In this document: one piece after another, positions 8,532 through 17,542 of the stretch
Layout: each line of letters begins with the position of its first letter
Position numbering within the stretch: position 1 is the stretch's first letter
Source: a virus
Strand: one strand, 5' to 3'
IMG/VR virus record: IMGVR_UViG_3300009068_002792
Coordinates: 1 to 55,569 of that record
DNA: 55,569 nt
Translations under genes and position numbers: made by a program
The notes under the pieces: generated by a model
What the model was told of the DNA's origin: nothing
Databases searched by the model: none
What the model saw: only the letters and a program-made list of their open reading frames with translations

Positions 8532-9352
8532 TAATAGTAAAAGCTGAGGTTTTCTTTAAATAATTCTTTATTGTTGAGAATATAATCTGGCATATTCTCT
8601 TTATTCCAATCTACTTGATACAATGGAGTTTTTAGAGGATCAAAAGAAATTTTATTTTTAATACAATTTATTAGACCTTCTTTATCTTTAACACAATTAT
8701 TCATTTCGTTTGCATGACAAAAAAATTTAAATTTATCAACTGTTCTATCTAATCCAGCACAATAGCTAAAATGCCATCCACCATTTTCAATAAAGATAAA
8801 TTTGTTTTTATGATCTATTCCATTGATGGTGTTATTAAGTCTTACTTGTCTAAGCCAAAAGAGTCTATCTTTCGTTAAATGTTCGCCTTTAATCAATATA
8901 GAACCAAAAAAGGGGTCTTCTGATCTTAGATCAAAACATAATTGTCTGCTATCATTAATAAATACATATGGTTTTTCTAAAGCAACGTCAGATAAAATAA
9001 TTTTTTCTAATAACTCTGGTCTTGGAATTTCATCTAAATCGCCATGGATTACTTTATAAGTTGTTTTTAATCCATGTTCTTTAATTAAGATTTCTGCGAT
9101 TACTTCTCTGCCATTCCAATCATTAAAAGTAAAATTCTTATCTTTGCAATAATGTCCTTGATAGTAGTGAATTTTATCTTTAAATTTATAAAATCTATCT
9201 GCTTGTTTTGGATATTCTAGCTCTCTAGGAAGCAAACTATGAGATATAGCTGACTCAACAATAATAAATTTATCGACAATTGGATCTAAAGTATTTAAAC
9301 GAATATCTAAAATATCCTCTTCGCCATTGTACATGAATGTATCAAATATCAT
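8531..9352 (-). CDS. Glycosyltransferase family 17
   Basis: This 273-residue protein starts with FDTFMYNGEEDILDIRL, then LDPIVDKFIIVESAISHS, and later HGDLDEIPRPELL and GGWHFSYC. These are the conserved blocks of GT17, the family of beta-1,4-mannosyl-glycoprotein N-acetylglucosaminyltransferase and its bacterial and viral relatives. D-L-D in HGDLDEIP is the likely metal-binding DXD. It lies within the glycan operon next to the sugar aminotransferase. It probably transfers an N-acetylhexosamine, but the donor is not determined here. Confidence 0.85.
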   Translation of the reverse strand: MIFDTFMYNGEEDILDIRLNTLDPIVDKFIIVESAISHSLLPRELEYPKQADRFYKFKDKIHYYQGHYCKDKNFTFNDWNGREVIAEILIKEHGLKTTYKVIHGDLDEIPRPELLEKIILSDVALEKPYVFINDSRQLCFDLRSEDPFFGSILIKGEHLTKDRLFWLRQVRLNNTINGIDHKNKFIFIENGGWHFSYCAGLDRTVDKFKFFCHANEMNNCVKDKEGLINCIKNKISFDPLKTPLYQVDWNKENMPDYILNNKELFKENLSFYY

Positions 9353-9353
9353 A

Positions 9354-10457
9354 TTAAAATTTATTTAATACATCGCAAACATATTCTATCTCTGCTTGAA
9401 CCATAAAAGGATGAATTGGTAAACTTAAAATTTGATCGCTAAATTCGCGAGTATTTTCGTTATTAAAATTTAGATTTTTATACATTGGCATTAATTCAAT
9501 CGGTATAGGGTAATGAATTCCACTTTCTATATTATTCTTTTTTAGATATGAAATTAAATCGTCTCTTTGATTTGTCCTAATGCAGAATATATGGTATACA
9601 TGCTCCATGTGTTCAGACTTCTTAGGAAGTATAATCTTTAGATTTTTAATTTTATCAATATAGTGATTAGCGACTTTAATCCTTGCTTCGTTCCATGAAT
9701 CAAGTTTTTTTATTTTTTCAATAAGAGCTGCGGCCTGTATTGAGTCTAATCTATGGTTAAAACCTTTTAATTCATGAACATATTTCTCTTGAGAACCTAG
9801 ATTTCTTAATTTTTTTATTGTCTTAAATATTTCTTCTGAATCTGTTGTGATAATTCCTGCGTCACCCATCGCTCCAAGATTTTTTCCGGGATATAAAGAG
9901 AAAGCTGAAACATGTCCAAATGATCCTGTTTTTTTATTTAAAATAGTAGATCCATGAGATTGAGAAGCATCCTCTACAATATATGATTCATATTTATTAG
10001 CTAAATCAATAATCTTAGCCATATTGCAAGATTTACCATAAAGATGAACTGGCATGATTATGCTGTTTTTATATAATATTCTTGTTCTTTCTAAACGCTC
10101 CTCTAGCTTTTGAACATCTATAAGATAATCCTCATTACAATCAATGAGTTCTACTCTAGCATTTGGTAGAGCTTGTTCTGCACCAAAAATAGTAGCAACA
10201 AAAGTATTCGCTGGAATATAAATGATTGTAGGTTCTTCGATGCATAATCCTTTTACTGCAAGCATAATTGCATCTGTGCCATTTGATACTCCAATTGAGT
10301 ATTTTGTGCCAATATATTTAGAAAATTCTTTTTCGAATTCTTCTACCATTGGTCCACTAATATAAGATGAATCATTAAATAACTTATCAAAGGATTTGGA
10401 TAAATTATCTTTGATTTCTAGATATTGGGCATTTAAATTGTTAAACTTTACTTGCAT
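9354..10457 (-). CDS. Sugar aminotransferase, DegT/DnrJ/EryC1 family
   Basis: This 367-residue PLP enzyme transfers an amino group from glutamate to a keto-sugar nucleotide. The Schiff-base lysine is K192 in LYPGKNLGAMGDAG, and the PLP-anchoring SNGTDAI and VEDASQSHGS segments are present. These are close to the 3-aminotransferases WbpE, FdtB and QdtB. Together with the Gfo/Idh dehydrogenase (14325) and hexapeptide acyltransferase (13880) it completes the set needed for a 3-acetamido sugar. Keeping the lysine distinguishes it from the dehydratase at 6388. Confidence 0.87.
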   Translation of the reverse strand: MQVKFNNLNAQYLEIKDNLSKSFDKLFNDSSYISGPMVEEFEKEFSKYIGTKYSIGVSNGTDAIMLAVKGLCIEEPTIIYIPANTFVATIFGAEQALPNARVELIDCNEDYLIDVQKLEERLERTRILYKNSIIMPVHLYGKSCNMAKIIDLANKYESYIVEDASQSHGSTILNKKTGSFGHVSAFSLYPGKNLGAMGDAGIITTDSEEIFKTIKKLRNLGSQEKYVHELKGFNHRLDSIQAAALIEKIKKLDSWNEARIKVANHYIDKIKNLKIILPKKSEHMEHVYHIFCIRTNQRDDLISYLKKNNIESGIHYPIPIELMPMYKNLNFNNENTREFSDQILSLPIHPFMVQAEIEYVCDVLNKF

Positions 10458-11316
10458 TATATTTATTATATATATTTATAATATTTTTCGCTACTTGATT
10501 TTTATTCATTGTTTCTAAATATTTTTTACCATATTCAAGTGCAATTTGCTGATATTGAGAGTAATTTTTATGTATCTCCATCATCTTATCAAAGATTGCT
10601 TGTGGATTTGGATCGCATATAAACTCTTTTGGAGAAAATTCAATAGCAGTTGGATTATCATTACAAGTAATTGGAATCGCGCCAGCAATCATACCTTCGA
10701 TCATAGATAATCCTATTCCTTCAAATTTCGAAGGCAAAAGAACAAATCGCGAAGTATTGTATATATCATTTAATGTTTCATCATCAATAATACCTATATA
10801 ATTACCAAAATTCGGATTTTCTGATCCACAAACAACTAATCCAGTTTCGCCATTAATACTTTCCAACGTATCTCTTATTAAGGAAAATCTTTTATTTGCA
10901 TCATTTGCTCTACCAACATAAAGAAATGGTATAGTTTTTTTTGAATTATTAAAACAAACATCTTTAATTGGATTATAAATTACCTCGGCATCTATATTAA
11001 GGTATTCTTTGATTTGATCTTTTACAGTATTTGATATGCAAGTTATAACATTTGCATGGGCTAGTTGTTCTTTTAATTTTTGTATATCATAATTTGGATT
11101 TCTAACTTGAAGATCTAGTATGTTAAAAATAACAAATGGATTATTTGTGCAGGTTTTTTTGAATTCAATAGCTTCATCAAAGAAGTCTTCGTTTTTATAA
11201 ATTAAATCTGGATTTTCATTTACAAAAATGACACCATTATTCTCCAGCCCTTCTTCGACTCTAGAGACTACGTCTAAAGGCTTACGTCTCCATCCAAATA
11301 CTTTAGCTTTAATCAT
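10441..11316 (-). CDS. Glycosyltransferase family 4
   Basis: This 291-residue GT-B protein has a compact N-terminal half (FGWRRKPLDVVSRVEEGL), VIYNPIKD, PFLYVGRANDANKRFSLI, and the C-terminal nucleotide-binding block ending FVLLPSKFEGIGLSMIEGMIAGAIPI. The EX7E-type motif around FEGIGLSMIEGM is typical of GT4. It overlaps the aminotransferase gene by 17 bases. The activity should be retaining transfer from an NDP-sugar. Donor and acceptor are not predictable. Confidence 0.8.
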   Translation of the reverse strand: MIKAKVFGWRRKPLDVVSRVEEGLENNGVIFVNENPDLIYKNEDFFDEAIEFKKTCTNNPFVIFNILDLQVRNPNYDIQKLKEQLAHANVITCISNTVKDQIKEYLNIDAEVIYNPIKDVCFNNSKKTIPFLYVGRANDANKRFSLIRDTLESINGETGLVVCGSENPNFGNYIGIIDDETLNDIYNTSRFVLLPSKFEGIGLSMIEGMIAGAIPITCNDNPTAIEFSPKEFICDPNPQAIFDKMMEIHKNYSQYQQIALEYGKKYLETMNKNQVAKNIINIYNKYNASKV

Positions 11317-12257
11317 TCCATCCCTCGATTTTGTTTGAGTCTATATTGATTAAATAATCCTACAAATCCATCATCCTTTCCTTGAGAAATCTCATTATTA
11401 TAATAAAATTTTCTAAAACTCCAATTAAATCTATTAACTGCGATTTCATTTAGAAAATCTTGCTTAAGGATATACAATCTTACTAAATCTTGCATATTTA
11501 CTTCGAGTTGAATATAGTTGACGATATATTCTGGTAAGTTTTTATTTTTAATTCCTTCTGATATATAATTTATTAGATTTTGAACTGTACATTCAAAACC
11601 TAATTGTTGCTCAACAAAAATCTGAAATGTTAGTCTTTGGTTTTCATGATATTGCCAAATATTGTTTCCAAATTGTTGATAAAGCAATTGAGTGGCATTT
11701 GATCTTTTGTATTCGCAGAAATATTTAATAGGATGAATTATGCCATATCTTAATACCTCTCTGGTATTGATAATATAGTTTTCTCTTTTATAAGATTGAT
11801 CTGAGGTTAAATTGATGATTTTATTTAAAAGATTTGATACTCCCCAATGAGGAGTTGATTCAAAGTATTGATGTCCAGTAAATTTAAACATAAATAGCCT
11901 ATCCAAAAAGATAGAATTTACATGAGTTTCATTCCATTGATTTACTGTTGCTTTTAGATTAATTAAGAAATCATCATTAAATCTATCAGTTGAATCCATT
12001 ACGCAAACATAATCTCCAGATTTAATCAATCCAGAATGAAGCCAATCATTCGCTCGCCAATCATGAGCTTGAGCAAAAGGTCTTACTATATAATGAAACT
12101 TGTCATTAGCTTTCTTTATCTCTTCAAATTTATCAAATAAACTCTTATCTGATTTTTCATCTAAAGTAAAAACTATACCATCAAAGTACGGAAGACTCTT
12201 TTCTATAAGAGGTATTACATCTATTGAGTTCGTTAATCCGCCTAGCCATATTTTCAT
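11313..12257 (-). CDS. GT2-like glycosyltransferase
   Basis: This 314-residue protein has a GT-A-like N-terminal half. GIVFTLDEKSDKS is followed by HDWRANDWLHSGLIKSGDYVCVMDSTDRFNDDFL, which mimics the GT2 arrangement with D-S-T-D at the metal site. The rest is a helical C-terminal region with no recognised domain. It has 4-base overlaps on both sides in the glycan operon. I assign it to glycan assembly with moderate confidence and no specific family. Confidence 0.55.
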   Translation of the reverse strand: MKIWLGGLTNSIDVIPLIEKSLPYFDGIVFTLDEKSDKSLFDKFEEIKKANDKFHYIVRPFAQAHDWRANDWLHSGLIKSGDYVCVMDSTDRFNDDFLINLKATVNQWNETHVNSIFLDRLFMFKFTGHQYFESTPHWGVSNLLNKIINLTSDQSYKRENYIINTREVLRYGIIHPIKYFCEYKRSNATQLLYQQFGNNIWQYHENQRLTFQIFVEQQLGFECTVQNLINYISEGIKNKNLPEYIVNYIQLEVNMQDLVRLYILKQDFLNEIAVNRFNWSFRKFYYNNEISQGKDDGFVGLFNQYRLKQNRGME

Positions 12258-13132
12258 TTTATAATATTAATAATCTCTTCTTGATTAATGCTATTAATAT
12301 TATCATGTCCACAGAATAAAGTCAAGTTATTTTTATAATTTACTGGAGTCATGGCTTCAAAATTTTGAAAATGATTTGGTTGGTAAGGGGAATATAAGCA
12401 AATTTGATTCATTCCATATGCACCAAAAATATGAGATACTCCCGAATCAGTAGTAATTACTAGATCACATCCTAAAGATATTTTAATTGAATCAAATAAA
12501 GACATATGCCTAAGATCTTGTATTTTGCTTGTCTTTTCTGTAAGAGATTTATTATTGGGATGACCAAATTCTAATAATTTATATCCTTTTAAAACTAAAG
12601 CATCACTTATTACTGACCACCATTCTGCTGAAGGAGATCTTTTTCTTGTAGTTTCTGAATCTCCATATCCAGAGAAAGGCCAAATTGCTATGGTTTTTTG
12701 AGATCTTTGTGTTTTAAAGTATTGATTTAATATAGGCAACTTTTCTTGATTTGTAAGTAGATCATATTCTTTGGGGTTAATTTTAACTAAACCATCTTTG
12801 GTATAAATTTCCGACATTATGAAATTTTCTTTTTGTACATTATGGTAATTGTAATAGTATGGATTTGTTAAATTATTATAAAGATTAAAGATTAAATCAT
12901 AATTCTTATCAATGTCTCTTGGGGTTACTTTATCTTCTTCCAACGAAACTTGAAAACGATCAATTCCGGGATAGTTTAAAAGAAATTGCGTAACTGGCGC
13001 ACAAGTTTTATCTATGAAAAAAGTTACATAAGACTCTGGATAAATCTTTTTTAAATAAGTAATAAAAGGAATAAAGCAAATAATATCTCCATATCTAGAA
13101 GGTTTACCAGTAAAAATTTTAGGATTATTCAT
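12254..13132 (-). CDS. Heptosyltransferase-like glycosyltransferase, family 9
   Basis: I choose the ATG at 13132 because the fold begins MNNPKIFTGKPSRYGDIICFIPFI. A longer frame would run 140 bases into the preceding gene. The 292-residue product has the GT9 pattern: an N-terminal phosphate-loop-like GDIICFIPFITYLKK, AIWPFSGYGDSETTRKRSPSAEWW, and a C-terminal CDLVITTDSGVSHIFGAYG, where the D-S-G-V-S-H block binds the nucleotide. Family members transfer heptose or related sugars to lipid A core. Here the donor is unknown. It overlaps the next gene by 8 bases. Confidence 0.75.
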   Translation of the reverse strand: MNNPKIFTGKPSRYGDIICFIPFITYLKKIYPESYVTFFIDKTCAPVTQFLLNYPGIDRFQVSLEEDKVTPRDIDKNYDLIFNLYNNLTNPYYYNYHNVQKENFIMSEIYTKDGLVKINPKEYDLLTNQEKLPILNQYFKTQRSQKTIAIWPFSGYGDSETTRKRSPSAEWWSVISDALVLKGYKLLEFGHPNNKSLTEKTSKIQDLRHMSLFDSIKISLGCDLVITTDSGVSHIFGAYGMNQICLYSPYQPNHFQNFEAMTPVNYKNNLTLFCGHDNINSINQEEIINIIK

Positions 13133-13883
13133 GATAAAGCTTTGGCATTTGTATATGAGGGTTCTTTTTATAAAATTCTTCGTTAAAAGATACTTTACCA
13201 TCTTCAATTTTATAAGAACAAATCCATCCTCTTGATTTTTGATATTGGATTTTCTTTTCACTTGTTTTACCATCTAACCAAGAGTAATGTTTGATTAGAA
13301 GTTCTGGAATAGTAGTCGAAGGAAAGTAGTCATCTTTTATCATTTGCTTTGAGTTCACTTCGTAAAAAATTCCATCATCATCAAATCTTAAACCATTAAA
13401 CAAACAACTTTCATACTGTGCTCGCCAAATTCTCTTTGGTTTGAAACCCAAAATGTAGGTTTTTTTGTTTCCTATATAATTTTTATAATTTATATAAAAT
13501 ACAGGATGTTCTTCATCATTTTTCAAGAAATTAAAAAGATATTTTATATCTTTAGTTTTAAAAATTTCATCTGGTGCAGTAGTTAAAACATGAGTAACAT
13601 CTTCATTTAATAAATATTGAACTCCTATATTTCTTGCTTCATTCTCTTGTAGATTTGGTTCGAGTTTTTGAAAGAAATCTATCTTGCCTTCTTGTAAGTA
13701 TTTTTCAAGTAATTCTATTGTGCCATCATTTGAGTTCGGAGTTTCTCCTTCAAAGTTAGCAAACAAACAATCTACTATTGCAATTTTAATATCTAACTTA
13801 GATCTTAAAGATATCCAATCTTTTAGACATTCTTCTAGGAATTCAATTCCATTGTATACCGAAATAATTACTCCAAGTTTCAT
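13125..13883 (-). CDS. Glycosyltransferase family 2
   Basis: The start at 13883 (MKLGVIISVYNGIEFL) matches the first strand of the GT2 fold and leaves a 4-base overlap with the upstream acyltransferase gene, so an in-frame ATG 36 bases earlier is unlikely. The 252-residue protein continues with a long first-half insertion, NEARNIGVQYLLNEDVTHVLTTAPDE (the N-x-G acceptor loop, then T-A-P-D-E in place of a classical DXD) and later WRAQYE. It is an inverting transferase of the glycan operon. Confidence 0.75.
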   Translation of the reverse strand: MKLGVIISVYNGIEFLEECLKDWISLRSKLDIKIAIVDCLFANFEGETPNSNDGTIELLEKYLQEGKIDFFQKLEPNLQENEARNIGVQYLLNEDVTHVLTTAPDEIFKTKDIKYLFNFLKNDEEHPVFYINYKNYIGNKKTYILGFKPKRIWRAQYESCLFNGLRFDDDGIFYEVNSKQMIKDDYFPSTTIPELLIKHYSWLDGKTSEKKIQYQKSRGWICSYKIEDGKVSFNEEFYKKNPHIQMPKLYHE

Positions 13884-14332
13884 ATTTTTCTTAAGAATTT
13901 TGCTGGTGATCCAACCCATACTTCATTATATGGAACATCTGTTGTTACTAATGAATTTGCGCCAATGATAGAGTTTTCGCCTATTGTAACATTACCCATG
14001 ATGGTTGAGCCTGTACCTATACTTACATTATCTCTAATGGTAATTTTTTCTACTACCCAATTTTCATTATTAACTTTTGGTAAGTTATCGTTAATTGTAT
14101 TTACGTTATGTCCAATAAAAACATTTTTACCAATATCAACTCCTTCACAAATAAAACTATGGCTTTGAATTCTTGAGTTCTCTCCAATTGTGACATTCTT
14201 TTGTACTTCTACGAATGGACCAATAAACACATTATCTTTTAATTCACATCCATAAATATTTGTAAAAGGTGAAATTTTTACATTTTTACCTAGTTTTATA
14301 TTTTTTAAAACTTTTAAAAAGAATTTATTCAT
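13880..14332 (-). CDS. Left-handed beta-helix acyltransferase (WbpD/FdtC-like)
   Basis: This protein of about 150 residues is built of hexapeptide repeats (NVTIGENS, VDIGKNVFIG, NVSIGTGSTIMGNVTIGENSIIGANS), which fold as a left-handed beta-helix trimer. It ends VGSPAKFLRKI, as sugar N-acetyltransferases do. The HNVNTIND segment carries the likely active-site His-Asn loop. An ATG at 14332 overlaps the upstream dehydrogenase by 8 bases and is preferred to one at 14353. It probably acetylates the amino sugar made by the DegT enzyme at 9354, using acetyl-CoA. Confidence 0.8.
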   Translation of the reverse strand: MNKFFLKVLKNIKLGKNVKISPFTNIYGCELKDNVFIGPFVEVQKNVTIGENSRIQSHSFICEGVDIGKNVFIGHNVNTINDNLPKVNNENWVVEKITIRDNVSIGTGSTIMGNVTIGENSIIGANSLVTTDVPYNEVWVGSPAKFLRKI

Positions 14333-15278
14333 TGACGCTAATATATTCTCCATTGTTTTTGATGGATTGACTAATTTTTTCTAAAACTTTAACAGTCCAA
14401 ACTCCTTCATTTGCGCCACTTAAAGTATTTTTATTTTGTTTGATTGATTCAAAGAAGTGGTTAATTTCTAAATATAATGGGTCAATAAGTTGTTGAGGCT
14501 CATAACTTCTTGGTGTTTGGTTGGGTCTTTCAATTATAAGCTTTGCATCTGGTAAAGCTGAATCATTATGCACAATTCCTAATGTCCCATTTAGGGCAAT
14601 TTTTCTAACTTTATTATGATTAAGAAAGCTAACGTCGATATAAGCTGTAAAGTCATTAGAATAGAATAATGTGGCTCTAGCTTTTTCTATTACATTTTTA
14701 TTTATTTGATTAGAGCCAGTAGCAGAAACTCCTTGAAGAACATATTTGCTTGGTACAATATAATTTAATATGCTAATATCGTGAGTCATTAAATCCCAAA
14801 CTACATCTATATCTTTTTTGAATGGGCCCCAATTTGCCCTAGTTGATTCAAAGTTAGTTATTTTACCTATAAAATCAAAATTAATTACTTGTTTAAGGAA
14901 ATTAACCTCTGGAGTATAGATAAAGGTGTTATCTGTATGTAGGATTTTATTATTGCTTTCTGCTGTTTTCTTTAAATTTAAAGCATCGCTATAAGCCAAT
15001 GTTATTGGTTTCTCTACGAATACATGCTTATTATTCTTAAGAGCTTGGTCTGCTAATTCAAAATGAGTGTGAGGTGGTGTTATAACAAATACTGCATCAA
15101 TATTTGGGTCAGCTATACTTTCATTTAAATTATTAGTAATAGATATATTTTGATTAATTAATTCATCAAGTATCTTTGTATTAGTATCAAAGACCTTGAT
15201 ATTAATATCATTGAACTTCTTAAGTGTGTTTAATATTTTAGCGCCCCAAAATCCTGCGCCAACTAATAATACGTTCAT
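14325..15278 (-). CDS. Gfo/Idh/MocA-family sugar dehydrogenase (WbpB/WlbA-like)
   Basis: This 317-residue NAD(P)-dependent oxidoreductase starts MNVLLVGAGFWGAKIL, has DAVFVITPPHTHFELADQAL and the diagnostic NNKHVFVEKPITL with the E-K-P motif, and the DLMTHDISIL helix. WbpB and WlbA oxidise C3 of a UDP-N-acetylglucosaminuronate to a 3-keto sugar for transamination by WbpE and acetylation by WbpD, and all three types are encoded here. The gene order dehydrogenase-acyltransferase supports the same pathway. The substrate is inferred. Confidence 0.8.
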   Translation of the reverse strand: MNVLLVGAGFWGAKILNTLKKFNDINIKVFDTNTKILDELINQNISITNNLNESIADPNIDAVFVITPPHTHFELADQALKNNKHVFVEKPITLAYSDALNLKKTAESNNKILHTDNTFIYTPEVNFLKQVINFDFIGKITNFESTRANWGPFKKDIDVVWDLMTHDISILNYIVPSKYVLQGVSATGSNQINKNVIEKARATLFYSNDFTAYIDVSFLNHNKVRKIALNGTLGIVHNDSALPDAKLIIERPNQTPRSYEPQQLIDPLYLEINHFFESIKQNKNTLSGANEGVWTVKVLEKISQSIKNNGEYISVNE

Positions 15279-15280
15279 TA

Positions 15281-16516
15281 TTAAATTATTTCAATTTCTG
15301 GTAATGGAAATAAGAATTTAACGCCCTTTTTGATTGTCTCTTCTTCTCTTTTAAGAATTTCTTCTTTGAAATGATACGGACCGACTAAGTAGACATCTAC
15401 ATTTTTCCTACTTTCTTCTTCACTTACCATTGGTATACCACTAATTGTTTTAGCTCCAAATTTTTCTGGACTTCTTTCAGCAGCGCATTCAATTAAATCT
15501 GTGCTTATGCCGCAATAAGAAAGAATCGTATTTAACTTGGTAGACATTCCATAGATATGGATTCTTTTGCCTTCTGATTTTAATTTCTTCAATAGAGTTA
15601 AAAGATTTTCTTTATGCTTTAAAACTCTATCCATAAATGGAATATAAGTGTTTGAATCTTCTAAAGCCATTTGGAATTCTTTAAGTTTTATTGCTAATGC
15701 TTCTTTTTGAAAAGACTCTTGATCAAATTTATAGTTATTTTCTTTGATAACCCAAGCTTGTAATGATCCTCCATTTGTATCATTTTCTTCAAGTTTAAGA
15801 ATTTTAAGACCTGTTCTTTTCAAGATGTGTTCAAAAGTTGCGACAGAATATAAACACAAATGCTCATGTACCATTCCGTCGTAAGCTAATTTATCATAAA
15901 CTGCTGGAAGATAAGCGAACTCGACAATCCATACACCATTCGGGCTAAGTGCTTTTTCTATTTGTTTGCAGAAATTAGTGGGATCTTCAATATCATAAAA
16001 ACAAGCTATAGAAGAAATCACATCAAATGTTCCAACAACTTTAGAGCTTGGATAGCAGTCGTGAATTGTTTCAATTCCTTCTTTTGGGACTTCGTTAATT
16101 ACATTACTTGGATCAATTCCAATTCTTTTGATATTTGATGGATATTGTTTTAAAGTAAAAAGATCATTTGCGCCAATATCTAAAACTCTAGATACATTCA
16201 CATTATGAAAGTCTAGAAAATCAAGTATATTTTTAACTATTTTACTTAAATGATTTTTCATGGTATTAGAAACAGAACTTCTATAACCATAATTTGAATA
16301 AAGAATTTCTGGCGAAATAGATACTTTATTTTGTATTAAACCACATCCACCAGTTTTAGTTTCACAAATCATAATAGAAGAATCAATTGCTCTTGTAGGA
16401 GGCTTTGGTTTATTTGGATAAACAAAAGAGCCTTGAATTGGTTGACTGCCTAAATCTATAATAGGATTTAAATGATTATGCCCACAAGATCTACAATTTT
16501 GTCTATACTTTATCAT
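15281..16516 (-). CDS. Sugar C-methyltransferase family protein (zinc-binding N-terminus, SAM domain, C-terminal domain)
   Basis: This 411-residue protein has three parts. Residues 1-60 hold a zinc-binding module with CRSCGH near the start and a later Cys pair. The middle is a class I SAM methyltransferase domain with motif I VLDIGANDLFTL and VGTFDVISSIACFYDIEDP. The C-terminal Rossmann-like domain has RIHIYGMSTKLNTILSY. This is the layout of NovU/TylC3/TcaB9 C-methyltransferases, which methylate C3 or C5 of 4-keto sugars. The family is well supported; the sugar acted on is unknown. Confidence 0.8.
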   Translation of the reverse strand: MIKYRQNCRSCGHNHLNPIIDLGSQPIQGSFVYPNKPKPPTRAIDSSIMICETKTGGCGLIQNKVSISPEILYSNYGYRSSVSNTMKNHLSKIVKNILDFLDFHNVNVSRVLDIGANDLFTLKQYPSNIKRIGIDPSNVINEVPKEGIETIHDCYPSSKVVGTFDVISSIACFYDIEDPTNFCKQIEKALSPNGVWIVEFAYLPAVYDKLAYDGMVHEHLCLYSVATFEHILKRTGLKILKLEENDTNGGSLQAWVIKENNYKFDQESFQKEALAIKLKEFQMALEDSNTYIPFMDRVLKHKENLLTLLKKLKSEGKRIHIYGMSTKLNTILSYCGISTDLIECAAERSPEKFGAKTISGIPMVSEEESRKNVDVYLVGPYHFKEEILKREEETIKKGVKFLFPLPEIEII

Positions 16517-16874
16517 AACCTATTTTAGCTTCTTTTAGAGGATTTTTAAAAAATTTTTTTTGTAATTTATTTTTTAATATAAATCTATCGTAATTCGCCA
16601 TCGCAGTAGTCTTAGCTAAACCTTCTTGATCTTTACCTAAATCTACAAGATCAAAAACTTTGCTATTAATAACTACTAAATTTTTGTATTCTTCACTTTT
16701 AATTACTTGATGCATTTTAATATCAGTAATTTGTTCTGATATTTCATCGTATAAAGTGTCATAGTTTTCAATATGCTTTTGATTATCTTCTTTTCCAGCA
16801 GATTTAGTTCTTTTTAAATCTAGAATGGAAAGCAAATCAAATACATAAGCCTCATCTAATGAGATTTTAATCAT
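16503..16874 (-). CDS. Small phage-type protein of unknown function
   Basis: This 123-residue, mostly helical, charged protein opens MIKISLDEAYVFDLLSILDLKRTK and contains a run of heptad-like residues. I do not recognise it. It overlaps the methyltransferase gene downstream by 14 bases and the gene upstream by 4 bases, so it is co-translated inside the glycan operon although nothing in it suggests sugar chemistry. It may be a small partner of one of its neighbours. Confidence 0.6.
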   Translation of the reverse strand: MIKISLDEAYVFDLLSILDLKRTKSAGKEDNQKHIENYDTLYDEISEQITDIKMHQVIKSEEYKNLVVINSKVFDLVDLGKDQEGLAKTTAMANYDRFILKNKLQKKFFKNPLKEAKIGYDKV

Positions 16875-17497
16875 CGTGGATGTAGGGCGAAGAAGCCTTG
16901 AGCAATTGTAATTACATGAGGAGTATGAGTATTTTTAAATATTTCTGTTGCTTTGCCGATAATTTTTCTATATTCTGGCGGAACGGCATTTGGTCCAAGC
17001 CTAGCGACAGAATCTTCGTAGCGATCTAATTCATCATAAAGCATAGCATCGTCAAGAAGAATAAAGTCTTTTGCTCCTAGATCTGTTCTAAGGCGTTTAA
17101 TAATTCTTAATTCATTTAATGCTGGAAGTCTAATCTCGGCATCTCCTTCTGAATGTTTTACTAAAGGTTTATGGCCAAGATTATAATCACTATTAGAAAA
17201 ATGACTATCTAACCAAAAGAAAATAGGCTTATTTAATGGAATCTTTGGAAGAAGATTTTCCAAAACATTGGGACCTTCATCATGAATAATATGAACTCTT
17301 GTGTCAAAAGAAAATGTTCTTTGAGAGTGTTCGGCCAACTCCTTATCAATATCACAAGATATTAATAGTTCTTGTCCATATTCTGGTTGAATCATTCTCA
17401 TTAATCCAGAACCTAAACCAGTTCCTGTTTCAAAGAAAATTCTTGTGTTGTATTTAAAAATCCAAGGGATTATTTGAATATCTCTTAATGCACTCAT
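16871..17497 (-). CDS. Putative SAM-dependent methyltransferase-like protein
   Basis: This 208-residue protein has an N-terminal FFETGTGLGSGLMRMI that fits motif I of class I methyltransferases, then ISCDIDKELAEHSQRTF, where acidic D-I-D could bind the SAM ribose, and PIFFWLDSHFSNSD, a motif IV-like strand. FILLDDAMLYDELDRYED adds further acidic residues. The pattern resembles cephalosporin-hydroxylase or FkbM-like proteins of glycan loci. It heads a sub-operon, with its own promoter and a ribosome binding site (AAGGAT) upstream. Confidence 0.5.
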   Translation of the reverse strand: MSALRDIQIIPWIFKYNTRIFFETGTGLGSGLMRMIQPEYGQELLISCDIDKELAEHSQRTFSFDTRVHIIHDEGPNVLENLLPKIPLNKPIFFWLDSHFSNSDYNLGHKPLVKHSEGDAEIRLPALNELRIIKRLRTDLGAKDFILLDDAMLYDELDRYEDSVARLGPNAVPPEYRKIIGKATEIFKNTHTPHVITIAQGFFALHPR

Positions 17498-17514
17498 ATT
17501 TTATCCTTTTTATT

Positions 17515-17542
17515 ATTATAATGTATTTATAATAAATGTCAA
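17515..17542 (-). promoter_or_regulatory. Internal sigma-70 promoter with a leadered start
   Basis: On the minus strand TTGACA (17537-17542) and TATAAT (17515-17520) are separated by 16 bases. Unlike the leaderless promoters elsewhere, 17 bases separate the -10 box from the ATG at 17497, and this leader contains AAAGGATA, a Shine-Dalgarno sequence. It overlaps the 3' end of the preceding gene and would re-initiate transcription for the distal half of the glycan block. Confidence 0.72.
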
